This document shows positions 22,425 to 35,169 of a stretch of DNA of 64,000 nt, piece by piece. Numbering within the stretch: the stretch's first letter is position 1; each line of letters starts with the position of its first letter. The DNA is from Lethocerus indicus. Taxonomy: Eukaryota; Arthropoda; Insecta; Hemiptera; Belostomatidae. The position numbers were made by a program, and so were the translations under genes. The DNA is taken from the NCBI GenBank assembly GCA_019843655.1, contig JACDQD010000003.1, positions 33,654,224 through 33,718,223 on the forward strand. Direction: 5' to 3'. Under the pieces are notes generated by a model that made no database searches, was not told the DNA's origin, and worked only from the letters and a program-made list of their open reading frames with translations.

Positions 22425-24160
22425 GCCATGCGGACGCTATCTTATCGCAATGTTGCGCTGAATTATGTCTTCTTTGGCGGTAATAGTTCCGATAAAAAGT
22501 AGGGTTGAAAATGTGGGTTGAGGGGGAGAGTCCTACAACGCCCACAATCGCCGTTAAAACGAACCCGGGCCATTCATACAGCGACCGAAGAAAAGCTCCC
22601 AACGATGGAAATATTATGTTGTCCGACGATTGTTTTCTTCAACGGCCGTACATACAGCAAAGGCCGTGACTGATGGGATAATTTTATATATATTTTTTTT
22701 AGTTTTCAATTTCGTCTAAATCACAGAAAGTCTGGAACGAACGAGAACAAAAAATAAATTACTGTATTAGGCCGAACCGTGAAATATCACTAAAATCTAA
22801 AGATTACAGAGCGAAAATATTAACCAATATTTAACCAATAGATAACCAATTCACCCCTGTTGTATCTTCCAATCTCCAACCCTAAATTCAGATCTTGAAG
22901 CCCAATTTGTCCGAGACAAAACAGGAAAAATCTGCGAGGATTCCCCATTTGTAATCATCAATTTATGATTCACGCCGTTATCAGTAGCAATCCGTTAGTT
23001 CTTATGGTAGTCTCTGGGGTAGTGCTCCGTTAATCGTATATTCATGATGTAATTGAGAGTTTCATTACCGGATACATTCAACAACGTTCCTAACAATTAC
23101 TAATTTAAAATTTCATATAAAAAAATGTTCACGAGGCTATTGTAAATTATGCCCGGTGAACGGTTCACTGCGGTGAACGGGACAAAAAATGGAGCCCACA
23201 TCGGACAGGAAACCGACTGTGGTGCCAACACCTGGCATTTTTTATCCAAACTTTGTCCAAAGTCAGTTGGAAAATGTCCGATACCGAATTTAATTTGCTA
23301 TTTGGACACAGCTTAAATTTAAATGCAACACGATCAGGCGTATTATGAGGTGTTGACGCGCGAGTAACTGGAGAATGTAAATATGTAGCGATGTAAAATA
23401 CGTTCTTTTACATTTATCATTATTATAATGTTTTAAGAGGAGTTCGTAATATTATGACCGCGTTTCGGCGTTGAAACTGAACCGAAAGCATAAAATACAA
23501 TTTTCAAGTTTTTCCACAGTCCGTAAATTTTCCCTTGCCCATTTAAAATTGCAGTATATAGATAGGCTCTTTAAAAATTGCGTATATTGAAGTTATTAAG
23601 CTCGTTTCGATAGGTAAACATTATATGACAATCCACACCATTATATGATACCAATAAATCTGATATAAATTGGCGCAATTTTTATTTTTTTCTCTCTTTT
23701 ATTGTTACAACGAGCAACATTGATACAAACACTAACTACAATAGACAACAATTGGAGGAGAAACCCACTGGTTCCTCTTCCTTTGTTTATTACTTTTAAA
23801 TTTTTTTTTTAATTTTATTTATTTAAACATTTAGGCGGTAGGCGTGGCCACTTCCTTTTCAGGCGTCTGTAAAGAACTGTAAAATTGCTGTATCGTTTTA
23901 TGGCAAGGTCTCAGACAAACGGAACACTAAGATCTGTGTGTATGGCACAATTTAAATATGGGGAAAACATTCTGTCTATTTCAAGATTTTTGAGATCGCG
24001 AAAAATGCGCGTCCCAATACCTGCTCGTATCGGAAGCAATTAATTTTATTACTGATAATGACGTTTTGAAAATTTATGCATAAATTAGTTGTCGAATTTT
24101 GGGGGTTTTTCGTATATTTTTAACTTGTGAAATCGATTACTGCTAGTAACGTCACTTTGT
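22425..24160. other. No recognisable feature
   Basis: AT-rich unique DNA; the T-rich patch at 23.68-23.82 kb has no further structure I can read. Confidence 0.5.
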
Positions 24161-24162
24161 GG

Positions 24163-24235
24163 ATTTCGTAGATCCCGCCGGTTTGTATTCGGCTACTCGC
24201 CATCTTCAATGCCACACTGCTACTGAAGGTGTGAT
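24163..24235. mobile_element. FB relic
   Basis: TTTCGTAGATCCCGCCGGTTTG, CGGCTACTCGCCATCTTCA, CTGCTACTGAAGGTGTG: a much shortened left arm meeting a right-arm core. Confidence 0.5.
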
Positions 24236-24541
24236 CGGCAACCCCTGAATATATATATACGTATGCTTCGGGCGACATAATTGCCCACAATTGGCAGGGG
24301 GTTGTTTCCTCCCCCAACCGTACTTTGTTCGTAAATCAGGGAATCCCGTAGTTCTACGCTTATAATATGACAGTTAATTTTTTGTTTTGGTAGGGGGGGG
24401 AGGGAATTCTTTCGTTAATGGGGACAAAGTATTATACTTAATACCGGGTTGTGGGTATTAAGCCGGGGGGGTTGGAGATGTATACCCAATGGTGCTTGAA
24501 ATTGGAGCGGACATTATATAAAGGTGGGAGTTATATCTGTC

Positions 24542-24545
<4 letters not shown>

Positions 24546-24595
<50 letters not shown>
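24546..24595. repeat. (TA)n microsatellite
   Basis: About 25 TA units; gives a Tyr-Ile pseudo-frame. Confidence 0.95.
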
Positions 24596-24598
<3 letters not shown>

Positions 24599-25045
24599 GG
24601 GGATTAACAGGTAGCTCAAACCAGCCCAGGTAGACCCAGTCGAGATCCGTATCGACGGCCTCCTTCCCCTCTTCGAGGTGTCGTCCTATCGCACCAACCG
24701 TATCCGTACGTTTCGTACGGCTGTCAAAACAGAAGCCGAAACTACCGTTCGTATATCACATTTTTTTCAAACCGTTTTTTAGATATTTTCGGCCCTCATT
24801 GGGCCTAAACGTGGCCTAAAGCTAGACCGGTCACCATCTCTGGTTACTCTTATAGACAGAACTGAAAGTTTTCTCTCCTTTATCAAATCGAAACACTTTC
24901 ATTCTATTCGGTCTAACCGCCGGTTTAGACTGATGAAAATAATTAGTTAATTGAAATCGAATGCACTTACTAGATTATACTTTTCAAAAAATGCACTCAA
25001 TCTGTTGACGAAGTTCAATACTCTATTTCGAGCCAGTCGTTTAGT

Positions 25046-25297
25046 TTAACATACCCGTTTTGTGGTCTGCCAGGGGTTGGAATACCGTAGGTTTGTGGTG
25101 GCTCCTTTCGCCGGTTCGGTCTTCTGCCAGACCGGTTTCGGCCGGTCGCCATCTTCAGTAGCGCTGCGTTTCAGTAGTCACTCTGTCGGCACTTTACGAT
25201 GTTCTACGGGCGTCCTCACTGCCCGCCGTCACTGCTTCACTTGGACTGTCCGAGCGGCCGAAACCGGTCTAGCAAAAGACCAAACCGGAAACCTACC
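25046..25297. mobile_element. FB element, left end intact
   Basis: TTAACATACCCGTTTTGTGG opens a nearly complete left arm with TTCGGTCTTCTGCCAGACCGG and GCCATCTTCAGTAGCGCTG. The centre reads CGGGCGTCCTCACTGCCCGCC, then the right-arm core GAGCGGCCGAAACCGGTCTAG ends at GGAAACCTACC. The right terminus is missing. Confidence 0.8.
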
Positions 25298-25446
25298 GTT
25301 CCAGTTGTTTTACTTTCTTTTACCGTCTTTACTTAGATTTACCATCTACATACTTTGGTGATAAGTGTGTCGACAGCATTATGGGGTTAACCACCGCCAA
25401 CCTTATTAGCAAAAAATAAAGAATCTGTAAAGTGTATTGCAATGTA

Positions 25447-25669
25447 TCGTCCCAAAATTAACGCAAGATTTGAATTCGCCACCGTTCTCGCCCTAAAGTT
25501 ATCAACCGTATTAAAAAAATACTTTTGACAGCCGATAGTTTAGGGGTCAGTACAAATGGGGCGTTACACGATGAAACAACGCGTTGTTGAACAATATTTC
25601 AAAAATAATAGAAAGTTCGGCGGCCACAGTTCTATTCGAATTCTTGCGCCAATTTTGGGACACCCTATA
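25447..25669 (+). mobile_element. Tc1-like miniature element with transposase N-terminus
   Basis: Ends: CGTCCCAAAATTAACGCAAGA and TCTTGCGCCAATTTTGGGACACCCTA, imperfect inverses beside TA. From the ATG at 25,556 the frame reads MGRYTMKQRVVEQYFKNNR. This fits the N-terminal helix-turn-helix start of the insect Tc1-like group whose transposases begin MxRYTxEQR and continue VxxYxxNxxSxAxTxR. The frame runs into the right end after a large deletion; no catalytic residues remain. It shares ends and 5' leader (GTTTAGGGGTCAGTACAAATGG) with the elements at 39.9 and 57.95 kb. Confidence 0.75.
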
Positions 25670-25679
25670 GTTGTGCGAA

Positions 25680-26505
25680 TTACAAATAATGAAAAAATTA
25701 CCTAACCGGGAGGTCAACCGGGCGTGTTTTACTGGTCGCCTTTTGGGACAAAACTGGTAACCGGTTGATTGATGTTGAACGCGAAAATGAAACGAATAAA
25801 ATGGAAGGAGCAGAAGGCAATTGAAAGTAGGTAATTGAACGGGTCGTTGATTTCGTTCGAACATCTGGTCAGACGTCAACGGCGTCCGGTGACATTTAAA
25901 TTAAACCCGATTGTTTAATTAGCGAGAACCGGTCTGTTGAAATCTCGTTCTTGAACGAATTATATTATAAATTAGAGACCGTACGTGCGTTGAGTGTTTT
26001 TCGCCTGGCAATCTGTTCTGTCCACAGTATTCGTGATTAGGCTCATTGTTCTTCGTCTCGTAGGGCTACTGGCGATGGCGAGAAGGCAAATTTTGTCTGC
26101 AATTTTGACGTAGAGAATCGAAAATTAATGTCCGCAGTAGGCGCGCAAGAGCAGAAGACCTCGAAGCCCGGAGAGATATCGGGACTAAAATTAGTCTTTC
26201 TATTTCAGGTATCGCAAAGTCGATAAACGCTTTCCAGCCCCCGCCCCCATCCACGTAATGGGTTCCCGCGCCCAAAGTAGGCCACGCTTCAATATGTAAT
26301 CTGGCAAATTTCAAAAACGAATTATTATCCCGCGATATCGGGGCCAAATTGTGGAGAATATTTTTTGAAGTTTCAAACGGCCTTCATAAAATAAACTAAA
26401 AACTGCCTTATTCGCACAGTTATATTCATCAAGGACAATAGAACGTGTCGTTCCTGATAACTGTAATAAATTAAATTAGATCAGTGTAATTGCAATAATG
26501 AAATT
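25680..26505. other. No recognisable feature
   Basis: Unique DNA; short frames only. Confidence 0.5.
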
Positions 26506-26510
26506 GATAT

Positions 26511-26702
26511 GTTAGGGGTACCCGAAAGTAATCCAACATTTTGACTTTGGAATTGATTTTATTTTGCTAAAACTTTAAATATTATTCACCGATATTATCG
26601 ACAACTCTCAGCCACTTTCCTGCAAATTGTCGATTCTCTTCTTGTTGAAGAACTCCTCAAAATACATCTTATCAAATTGTTGATTACTTTTGGTTATGCA
26701 CC
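26511..26702 (-). mobile_element. MAR-S copy, shortened
   Basis: GTTAGGGGTACCCGAAAGTAATC at the left. About 15 bp are lost around TTTTGCTAAAACTTTAAATATTATTCACC, and another small loss falls at CTCAAAATACATC. The right end is damaged (TTTTGGTTATGCAC). Confidence 0.8.
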
Positions 26703-26829
26703 TGTGCGTCCACATTGTAAATTAACGAGAGATAGGCGACGAAATAATTACGGATTTTTTTCCATAATGAAGTATATATCGAGCACCTTATTGACCTTAT
26801 GTAAAATATACTTAAAAATACAAATAGCT

Positions 26830-26872
26830 CAAGTCTATCGGCGGTGTCCGCAATGACTTAGTTGCCAAATCA
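26830..26872. mobile_element. Solo mariner end
   Basis: CTATCGGCGGTGTCCGCAATGACTTAGTTGCCAAAT matches the inner side of the mariner terminal repeat seen at 41.7 kb, but no partner end is found within 1 kb. Confidence 0.45.
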
Positions 26873-26899
26873 CATAAAAATAAATCATCATTGCATTTA

Positions 26900-28335
26900 C
26901 AATAACGCCCCGTAGGCAGTAAGTTGAATTCTGGCAACATTCCGATTTCGAATACCTAATTTTGAATTGCTGTTATACCAGTGCCGAAACCGGTCGTGGT
27001 ATGAAAATAAAATTTTTGAATATCAATTACGAAACTGGGCCTCAAGCATTTCGGCCCCGTGGCGTGAAGAAAAATCTTTTGAATCGCTAATGATTATTTT
27101 TTATATGAAATATTTAGGGACGTCGAAGTGTCGGCTCGAAATGTAACTTTCGAAGACGTCGAGGGCAGTCTTAAATCGGGCAGCCGATTCCGTTCAAAGC
27201 TGCCGAATCGAAAGTCAAATTTAAACCAACTCTCGAGATTATTTAAATATCAATTAAACGCGAGAATTCTCATGTACGGATCGATTGCCGAGAGCGACGT
27301 CCAAAGGCCGCCACCTGTGTGTTTCGATCCACTTTCGTGCCTAACGTCCTGCCGAGTGGGCATTCTTCTTTTCTGTCTTTCTCTCTCTCTCTCTCTCTCG
27401 TTTTTTCTCTCCGTCCTTTCAACCTTTTCCGTGTTTTTTCCTCCCCACACTTCGGCGTTAATCCCCTTCAACTACTCTCACGAATCTAAATTGCAAATTT
27501 AGCCGCGGCGAGTTAATTGAATTGATATTCTTTATTTCGATTCTCCCCCACACCTGGAATTCGCGACGGTACAAGGACTGCCCAATTGATGGACTCGATT
27601 ACTTCGATTTTCGATAAACTCGGCGATATATTATTAAAAAAAACTTGAAACTTTTGCCCTCGTGGCGCGCCTTCGACCGGCGTTCGAACCCCGACGCGGC
27701 GGACGGCCGATCGGTTGAAATTTCAAAAGAATTTTAAAATTCATCTCCTCTTTATAAAGAAAAATAAAACGGGGCATTATTGAGCCGATTCAGCCAATCC
27801 CGGAACTTTATTGTGTAGAACGGGAGTTGTAAAAAGGCTCGACTGACTATCCACTAAACCGGGTTTATTTCAAGGTCTGTTCCACTTGGTCTCTCTCTCT
27901 CTCTCATTCCCCTCATCCTGTTTCTCCTTCTCCTCCTCCTCCTCCTCCTCCTCCTCCACCTCCACCTCCTCCTTGGAACAGACGCCGTCTCCGTTTCCAT
28001 TCATAATAACTGTTATCTGGCCCGGTCTCTCTCACTTACTTCAATACACGATCGTTTCCCGATTTCGTCACACTTGATCCTCTCATAACGCCAGCATAAC
28101 TTTGAGGAATTGACAGATATTACGCGACAGTGGAGATAACTCGGGAAACTTGAAAGAAAACTTCGATTCCAGATAGAACTACTTCGAATCATTTAGCTTC
28201 TACAATAGTTCCAGTCCAAATTGTAGTGTTTTACCCCTCTACGGGGTTTCTCCCATAGTCGGTAGACGGTTTCCTTTCCACCCACTTTTTGACGTGTATT
28301 CGGCCTGAAGAAGACTTTCCTTATTCTATTAGCTC
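26900..28335. other. Unique DNA with CT and CCT microsatellites
   Basis: 27,378-27,399 is a (CT)n tract. 27,891-27,905 is (CT)n and 27,925-27,970 is (CTC)n/(CCA)n. The surrounding open frames are microsatellite-driven. No gene recognised. Confidence 0.6.
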
Positions 28336-28341
28336 ATCGTA

Positions 28342-28541
28342 TATCGGGTGTAGCGAAAAGTAATCGACAATTTGATAAGCTGTATTTCGGTCTTGAGACG
28401 AGTTCTTCAACAAGTGGGGAATCGAAAATTTGCCCGAAAAGGTGAATATATATAGTAGATTAATAATTAGAGTTTCTTTTTTAGCAGAATAAAATGAATT
28501 CCAATGTCAAAATGTTGATTACTTTTAGGGTACCCCTGAAC
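28342..28541 (+). mobile_element. MAR-S copy
   Basis: TATCGGGTGTAGCGAAAAGTAATCG to TTGATTACTTTTAGGGTACCCCTGA. About 35 bp containing WxRVVDNI are deleted between CCCGAAAAG and GTGAATATATA. Confidence 0.8.
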
Positions 28542-28553
28542 ATATCACCGATA

Positions 28554-28740
28554 TGTTGATGACCAGACGGCCATTGAAGATGGTCTCGAAGGACTTTCGA
28601 TTGTTGGATACCGCCGTGGAACCCTATACAATCCTCATAATTGCATATTGTGAGCTTGTTGGCTGAATTGTGATGGACTTTTTAACAGTTAATGGCCTCA
28701 ACAGTCTCTAATTTACAGTTAAATTTCGTTTATTTTTTAA
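28554..28740 (-). mobile_element. Jockey-like LINE 3' fragment, decayed
   Basis: ATTGAAGATGGTCTCGAAGGACTTTCGATTGTTGGAT aligns with ATTAAGGATGGTACTGGAAGGACTTTCGAC at 46.12 kb. It is followed by TGTGAGCTTGTTGGCTGAATTGTGATGG and GTTAATGGCCTCAACAGTC. It directly follows the MAR-S copy. Confidence 0.5.
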
Positions 28741-28899
28741 AGCCGGCGAGGTCGCATGGGTTGGTGTAACCCGCATATTGTATATTATGTACAAAAACCT
28801 CTGTATATTATAATATTTTTGGCCGAGGTCAATTTTGATACTTCAGTAACGGCCTTAATATATTACATTATTTTGAGTCGGGTATTATATATAAAAAAA

Positions 28900-30670
28900 A
28901 GCAATCTTACAACAGTTGTTTTTCGGTTTTAACAGTCGCTTAGAACGGATAAGACGAGTTGAAACAAAAAAAAAAGTCATGTAGAGAAGCTCATTCATTA
29001 ATTTCTCTTTTGGCGCCTCACTCCCCCTTCACTTACTTAGCATCCTGTTTGCACTGAGTCAGATTCTCGGTTCTGTTTCCGTCGACACGGACGTCTTTGG
29101 TTCTCGGCTGATAAGACGTTGACGTTATCACGCCACGATTACATATGATCGCAAATTACATCCGTTCGGCCGGCGATAAGTCCATGAAAAGCTGTGGGAT
29201 AAAATTGTACAGACTCAATTTACAATAGAAAACGCGGCCAAATTTGAAATTCGCCCAATTATCTCTGAACCGGTTCGTTACAGCGTTCAAAATTGAACGG
29301 TAAAACCGAGTAACGAGATATATATATAAAATGGGATATTTTACGCCCGACTATTAACGTTATAGTCGAATGCATTGTAATAAAACGCTGGCGGTTGAAT
29401 TAATTAGTGCTATATATGCAATTGACGATAGGGCAGCATTAGATGCCTCCTTTTGTTACTTGTCAAGTTGCAACTTATTTAACTTGACGCCAGGCCGGTT
29501 TCGGCTTCGATCGGGCTTTTCACTTACTCTGGACTATTTTCTGATCGACAAATTAACATTTAAGTTAGATACTAAGTACACAATAACAGTGACTTCAACG
29601 GGTCGCCGATGCACCGGCGGAATGAAATGCCTACTGACTGTGGCGAGAAGCTGAAACCCGCCCAGTTGCGATTTTAAAACTATGGAAATATACGAAAACT
29701 TGTATAAAAGTTTGCCTAAGACCCACCTCAATCTAATCATTGTATTTAAACTTGAGTTTCTGACTTATGTAATCTGACTCATATATAACTCTATATCACA
29801 TAAAAAGAGTTAAATTTACTGTAATATAAATAAAGCCGAAATTACCTTTACTTACCTCATATGGCAGTATATAGGCAGTTTTATCCACAGTATATCCGCA
29901 GGTTTATAGGTAATGAAAATTGTAAATCTCGCAAAATTCAGGATATAGTTTTGAGCATACCTCAAAATGAAGTCATTCTACAGCGATCTTACGCCAATTA
30001 TTTGTGTGAAAAACACGTTATTTCGCTACAGTAAACAGCGGTGAATATCGTACGTAATTCCACTGTAATTCCACGCACGAGGGAGAACGGGAGAAGGGGG
30101 AATTCGTGATTAACTTCTAAAATTAATCCAGAACACGTAATCTAGTTCTGACATCACACTTCCGAATCAAATAACGATTGTATGTACATTTACATAAAGA
30201 AACCGAAATACGAAAAAAAACATACAGCGTATGTAGGGCTGGCTATCATACATATTCCATAGTAATACAAGTGATTATTATAGTAAAAACACTCACTAGA
30301 TATGGTTTTTCAATATGAATTAAATAGTTCAGAAAACAAAGTTTGCAGTAAGTGAGATTACCGTCCAAAAGTGAAGTATTGTACAGAAAAACCTGAAATA
30401 TGATACCTGCCTACTTATAATCATAAAGTACATACCTATAGGTACGTGTAAATATCAACATTAGGTCGTATTCCTACATGACCTTAATCATAAAATACTG
30501 CATACTTTTAACCCGCCTGTAAGTTAATAACAGGAAAATAACTGTTACAATCGTTGTATCAATAGCGGCTTCTGTGAATTTCCAAATAAATTATATTCGA
30601 TACATTTTACGTGAAATACTGTAGAATATTCGAAATAAGTCCTGGACCTACTGAGGACCTTCACAGTCCA
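28900..30670. other. No recognisable feature
   Basis: AT-rich unique DNA. An FB-like CCAGGCCGGTTTCGGCTTCG word near 29,490 is too short to assign. Confidence 0.5.
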
Positions 30671-30675
30671 GCATA

Positions 30676-30855
30676 TTAGGGGTACCCAAAAGTAATAAAC
30701 ATTTTGACTTTGTTATTCATTTTATTTTGCTAAAAAATAAACTTTAATTATTAATCTACTGTATATTCACCGATATTATCGACAACTCCCAGCCAATTTT
30801 CCGGTAAATTTTCGATTCCCCCACTTGTTGAGGAACTCCTCTCAAGACCGAAATA

Positions 30856-30897
<42 letters not shown>

Positions 30898-30936
30898 CTT
30901 ATGAAAATTGTCGATCACTTTTGGATACACCTAATA
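30676..30936 (-). mobile_element. MAR-S copy interrupted by a poly-A run
   Basis: Otherwise standard from TTAGGGGTACCCAAAAGTAAT to TTTTGGATACACCTAATA. About 36 A residues (30,857-30,892) lie between GACCGAAATAC and AAATACATCTTATG, repeating the AAATAC word on both sides. Confidence 0.85.
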
Positions 30937-31149
30937 TTTCGAACTTTTAAGCCCTTTAGGGCTTATTATTAGAACGATTGTGAGGTGTAACAAAAACGTA
31001 CCGGCCTAAAATTAGGCCGAACATCGTCGTTAAAAACGTTTTCCCCAACGGGGGGGGGGACTTTCTAATAAATTCACCTTTTACCCAACCCAACCTGACC
31101 TACACCTTGCGCCCATTAAGCGTATTTTATTCAACGATATTTGTAAATT

Positions 31150-32500
31150 CGCCTTAAAACTAAACCCACAATATTCATATTTCCGTCTTAAAACATCATA
31201 TCTTACAATCGTTAGAAGTAGAACTGAAAAAATCTCTCGGTAATGCCAATATTGGTGAACAGAATGAACAGAGTCATAAACATAATATTTTGATAAAAAC
31301 TATGTTAGAAAATGGTTAAGGATGAATAAATAATTAATTAATATTTAATGATAAACATTACAAATTTTTAATGAATTAAATTATAAAATTTTTACAATTC
31401 ACATTACATACATACATTTCTGTACCTACCGTCAAAATTGAATGTTTTTGTACAATTTATTACTAAAACATTTTTACTCTATTAATGAACAATAAGTTGT
31501 TATAGTGTTAATTCATAACAATATGATACTGCACTGTACATATGAATTTTGTGATGGTAAATAATTACAATACAAATTTGGCAATAATTATAAATAAATG
31601 ATAGGTATTAACTGTTCTACAGTTGAAATTAAAATGGAATTTATTTAGAACACTGTTTCCCATCGTCTAATTTCTGAGATGGATTTTAGACAAGAAAACA
31701 CTACAGGGAGGTTTTCCGGGGTGCATTTTATTTTTGTGTCCAATCAATATCACAATTACCTATTCGGTTATTCAATAACCCATTCAATTAATACACTTCG
31801 GGATTATATAAAATTAAGAGGTTTCATTGAAAACCTACTAAAGTTACAAGATCTTTTCTTATTTTATTCACTTGGCAGGAGGTTATGGAAGAAAAACATA
31901 GTAAATTCATCTCACAAAAAAATCCTACATTGTATTCGCACTAATGCGTTATAATAATAGTGTATTTTGTCTTAAACATGAAATAAACTGTTCACTAACA
32001 GATATTTGCATTTTAAATTTGACTCACTGGAAGAAGCCTCCGCTTTGTGTGAAGCAAGTTGAAGTCGGGATTCAGAGAAACTTAAAGGAATTAAACTTTA
32101 TTATTGAAATCAATAAAAGCGGGTACATTGATGTCGGAAAACATTTTGGTGTGTTCAAAAAAAATTTTTGGATTAACGAACGAAGAGCAATGTCCGAAAT
32201 TCGGGAAAAATTCAAATTTAGTTCGAATCCTGGAATTACTAGAATGATAATTCTCGATTCTAAACCTAGATAAATTGCTAGGTATATTCTATACGATAGA
32301 ATATCATAGTTCACAGACTTGGAACACGAATTAAATCTGAAATTTAAAAACACCGAATATACATGAAATTAATTACCGAATTATTAAGAACCGAGAACTG
32401 GTTTCAAATACACTCTGTCATTTTGTAAAAAGTACATAAACAGGAATTTATATTGTTAAAAAGGTTTCAATAAGTTTTATTCCCACTATTTTCTAATTGT
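31150..32500. other. AT-rich block with two overlapping open frames
   Basis: The block is conspicuously AT-rich. Plus-strand frames of 91 codons (31,679-31,954) and 109 codons (31,944-32,273) overlap by 11 bp. The second contains GYIDVGKHFGVFKKNFWINE and reads as balanced protein-like sequence. I recognise no family. Long frames are not expected by chance in AT-rich DNA, so a decayed or foreign gene is possible, but evidence is thin. Confidence 0.15.
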
Positions 32501-32799
32501 GTCAGTTATATGCCGGTGGTATACCTTGTCTGTACTTGCGAGGTATATCCAAAATAATGTTTCATATAGAGAATTTCACGAACTTCAGTTCAAGCAGACA
32601 TATAGAGAATATAGGATTCGAAATTTCGTCAATTTTTTTCTGGTATCTGTATCTTTCTAAACGCATCAACAGAGTCAGGTACTTACGCTTCTCGGTCTGC
32701 AGAAAAATCGTCGTGTTGCTAAACTTTTTGCTCTGTCCCGATCGCTTAAGACCGTTCTTTATTATCTGTTGAAATGACTCAGGCCGCGGTCAACTGTTT

Positions 32800-33610
32800 A
32801 AGTCCGTTCACTCGTCTTCGTCGAGGTTTTTGGCTCAGACGGCAGACGGTAGTAACAGTGTAGTAGCATTGTGGTGACAGTGTGTCACTTGGGCACAAGA
32901 TCGGACAAGAAACGTTTCTTTTAGATGTGGTTTCAATGAACGTTTGGAGTGTTACTGGAACACGAGCGGGTTCAATCGGAAGGGTTTTCGCCCTTTCCTT
33001 CTGAGCGGCCCCCGACCTTTCGGAACTGTTACCGGTTCCTTCGTCGGGGGTAACAGGGGGGGGGGACGGAACAGTCGGGAAAACTTTGAGAAATACGTGC
33101 ACAGAAAGCGAAAAGAAACACAGAACGCACATCCGAGTTTCCGGGGATACCTCTTCCGGGTTTTCGGCGGAGAACCGAGTGCGATGACGGCCATTCGGAG
33201 AATCGTCGGCGCAAAACAGTCGAAACGAAACCGATGACCGCATGAATATTCATCACCGATTCACCGCAGATATAGTGTTACGGGAAAGCGGACACTTCGG
33301 GGCCGACTGCCGGGCCAATCCACCGGACGCTAAGTCCCTTCCGCCGGCCGGAGGGAACTTTCCAGCACTGCTTTTCCACCGAAGTGAGAGAGGACATATA
33401 TATATAAATATACTTATACTCGGTCATTGTACAAAGTCCGTGCTTGCGTGCGTGCGTGCGTGCGTTAAGGCCGGCGGAGGTGGCGAGACTGGCGGCGGCG
33501 CTGGCAATTAAGCCCCGGCACTGTAAAGTGATATTCCTTGTACCTCTGAGGGGAGGTGCACGCGCGCACGCACGTGCGCACGCACGGACGCGCGCGCGGG
33601 CGGACAACGC
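32800..33610. other. GC-rich block with alternating purine-pyrimidine runs
   Basis: Composition shifts to GC-rich. 33,441-33,466 is a TGCG repeat, and 33,556-33,602 is CACGCGCGCACGCACGTGCGCACG-type sequence (Z-DNA-prone). The longest frames (154 and 109 codons, minus strand) overlap these repeats and three other frames on both strands, so I do not call genes. A regulatory island is possible. Confidence 0.3.
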
Positions 33611-34058
33611 ACTCTGAATATTAAACTACTTCTCGGTCCTCTTCTGCCCTGTCCCCGTCTCCTTTTTCCACTTTTCGCTCCGCCATGTCCCGAGTACGTC
33701 ATCGGGCTGGGACAACAGCGGATGGACAACGCGTACGGTGACTCACGTCCAGATAAGTCCGTAATCGCGGCTTCGGCTGTTACAGTTGGGTGTCCACACA
33801 TGAAAATCACAATTCAGGACTCGAATTGAGTACGGCGGTCGTCAACAAATACTCACTTCCTCAGTAGGATATTTGGTGCGGTTTTTCGAAAATGGCGTCA
33901 AAATTCCCAGATGTTATGAAAACGTGTGTTGAAAGGTCGTGGTGATGAGTCGGACAACTGCACAGTTCGATGAATTCGATTAAATAATTTATCCGTATTA
34001 CAAATACTAACTATTAGCCCAGCTTATTCTACAATATTTAGGCGTGCAGAGTACGGGC

Positions 34059-34078
34059 GGGGGGGGGGGGGGGGGGGG
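34059..34078. repeat. Poly-G run
   Basis: Twenty consecutive G. Such runs are prone to sequencing length error. Confidence 0.9.
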
Positions 34079-34560
34079 CAGAGTGGAATTCGCATTTTTT
34101 CGCATTGAATTCCTCGGGGACTTATCGCTGCGTCGTTTACCGAAAACACGGCTACGCGAGAATGTGTGTCGCGTAGGCTTACATTATCTTATATTAACCG
34201 TATATTGGGGACCGTTTCGAGGCCGTTAGTGTGAATAAAATTCGCCTTTCTAGACAGCCTCGTTGAGAGCGAACGCGGTCGTACGGCGCTGAACTGTGGG
34301 ATTGTTCCACGAACGGCCCACAGATCTTCTGTTGCAGCGCAATAACAGAGTTCGATTCTACAATAAATAAAAATTTTTCCCATCGGCGAAGTACCGACGG
34401 TCGTCTCGCCGTCCGCCGTCCCAGGTCCCGGGACTTTTTTTTATAGACTCCCGAATATAAAAAAAGAAATAGAAGAGGATCAGGAAGAAAAAACGCCCGC
34501 CCTCCCCCCGTTCAAGAGGCTAATTACCCCCGCAGGGCTGGTTCTATTATTTAATTATCG

Positions 34561-34800
34561 TGTGTGTGTGTGTGTGTGTGTCTTTAGTGTGTTGTTGTGC
34601 CTGTCGGTGTGCGCCTGTGTGTGGGCGGCGCTTCAAAGCGCCACAGCTATTCGGCTTAGCGCATATTTTATTGAGCCTTGTCGAGACCCTGTCCCTTGGG
34701 TGGACACTGAGTGCTTCCACCACTTTACCTTTTTTACCTTCCCACCCCCCTCCTATCACTCTCTCTCTCTCCATCCCTCCCTCCCTCCCTCACTCCCCTC
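34561..34800. repeat. (GT)n and later (CT)n/(CCCT)n tracts
   Basis: About ten GT units at 34,561-34,580, and CTCTCTCTCT with TCCCTCCCTCCCTC at 34,757-34,792. Overlapping frames here are repeat-driven. Confidence 0.85.
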
Positions 34801-35169
34801 TCGCTCTTCTCATCCTTTAGATTGAATCGTTGTGTTCTGTTCTCTCAAAGGCCCGATTTGCCGCTCTCTTCTTGGGAAGAGAGAGAGAGACGAGAGGCGC
34901 CAGGGTGGAGCCCCCCCCCATGCCCTATCATCAGGATTTCAGAAACCTTGAGGCGTCCTATTATATACCCTAAGTGTTTTAAAATATAATATAAAATACA
35001 CATAAACAGTACAATGACCCGACGATTTTCCTTAAGAATAACCACATTTCCAACGAATTTCTCACACAATTTTCCGTCTACACTGCGGCGACTCGGGACC
35101 GAATTATATAGCACATATAGTGCCGAACAATATCGCACAAGATAGGGCTAACTTATCGCAACGGCGATT

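Noticed and set aside
22177..22602. 141-codon minus-strand frame
   Set aside because: Its centre is the CT microsatellite (Arg-Glu run) and the flanks show no domain.
27668..27690. GGCGTTCGAACCCCGACG as tRNA B box
   Set aside because: Isolated motif; no A box or cloverleaf.
32779..33243. 154-codon minus-strand frame
   Set aside because: Four frames overlap on both strands in GC-rich DNA where stops are rare; no domain read.
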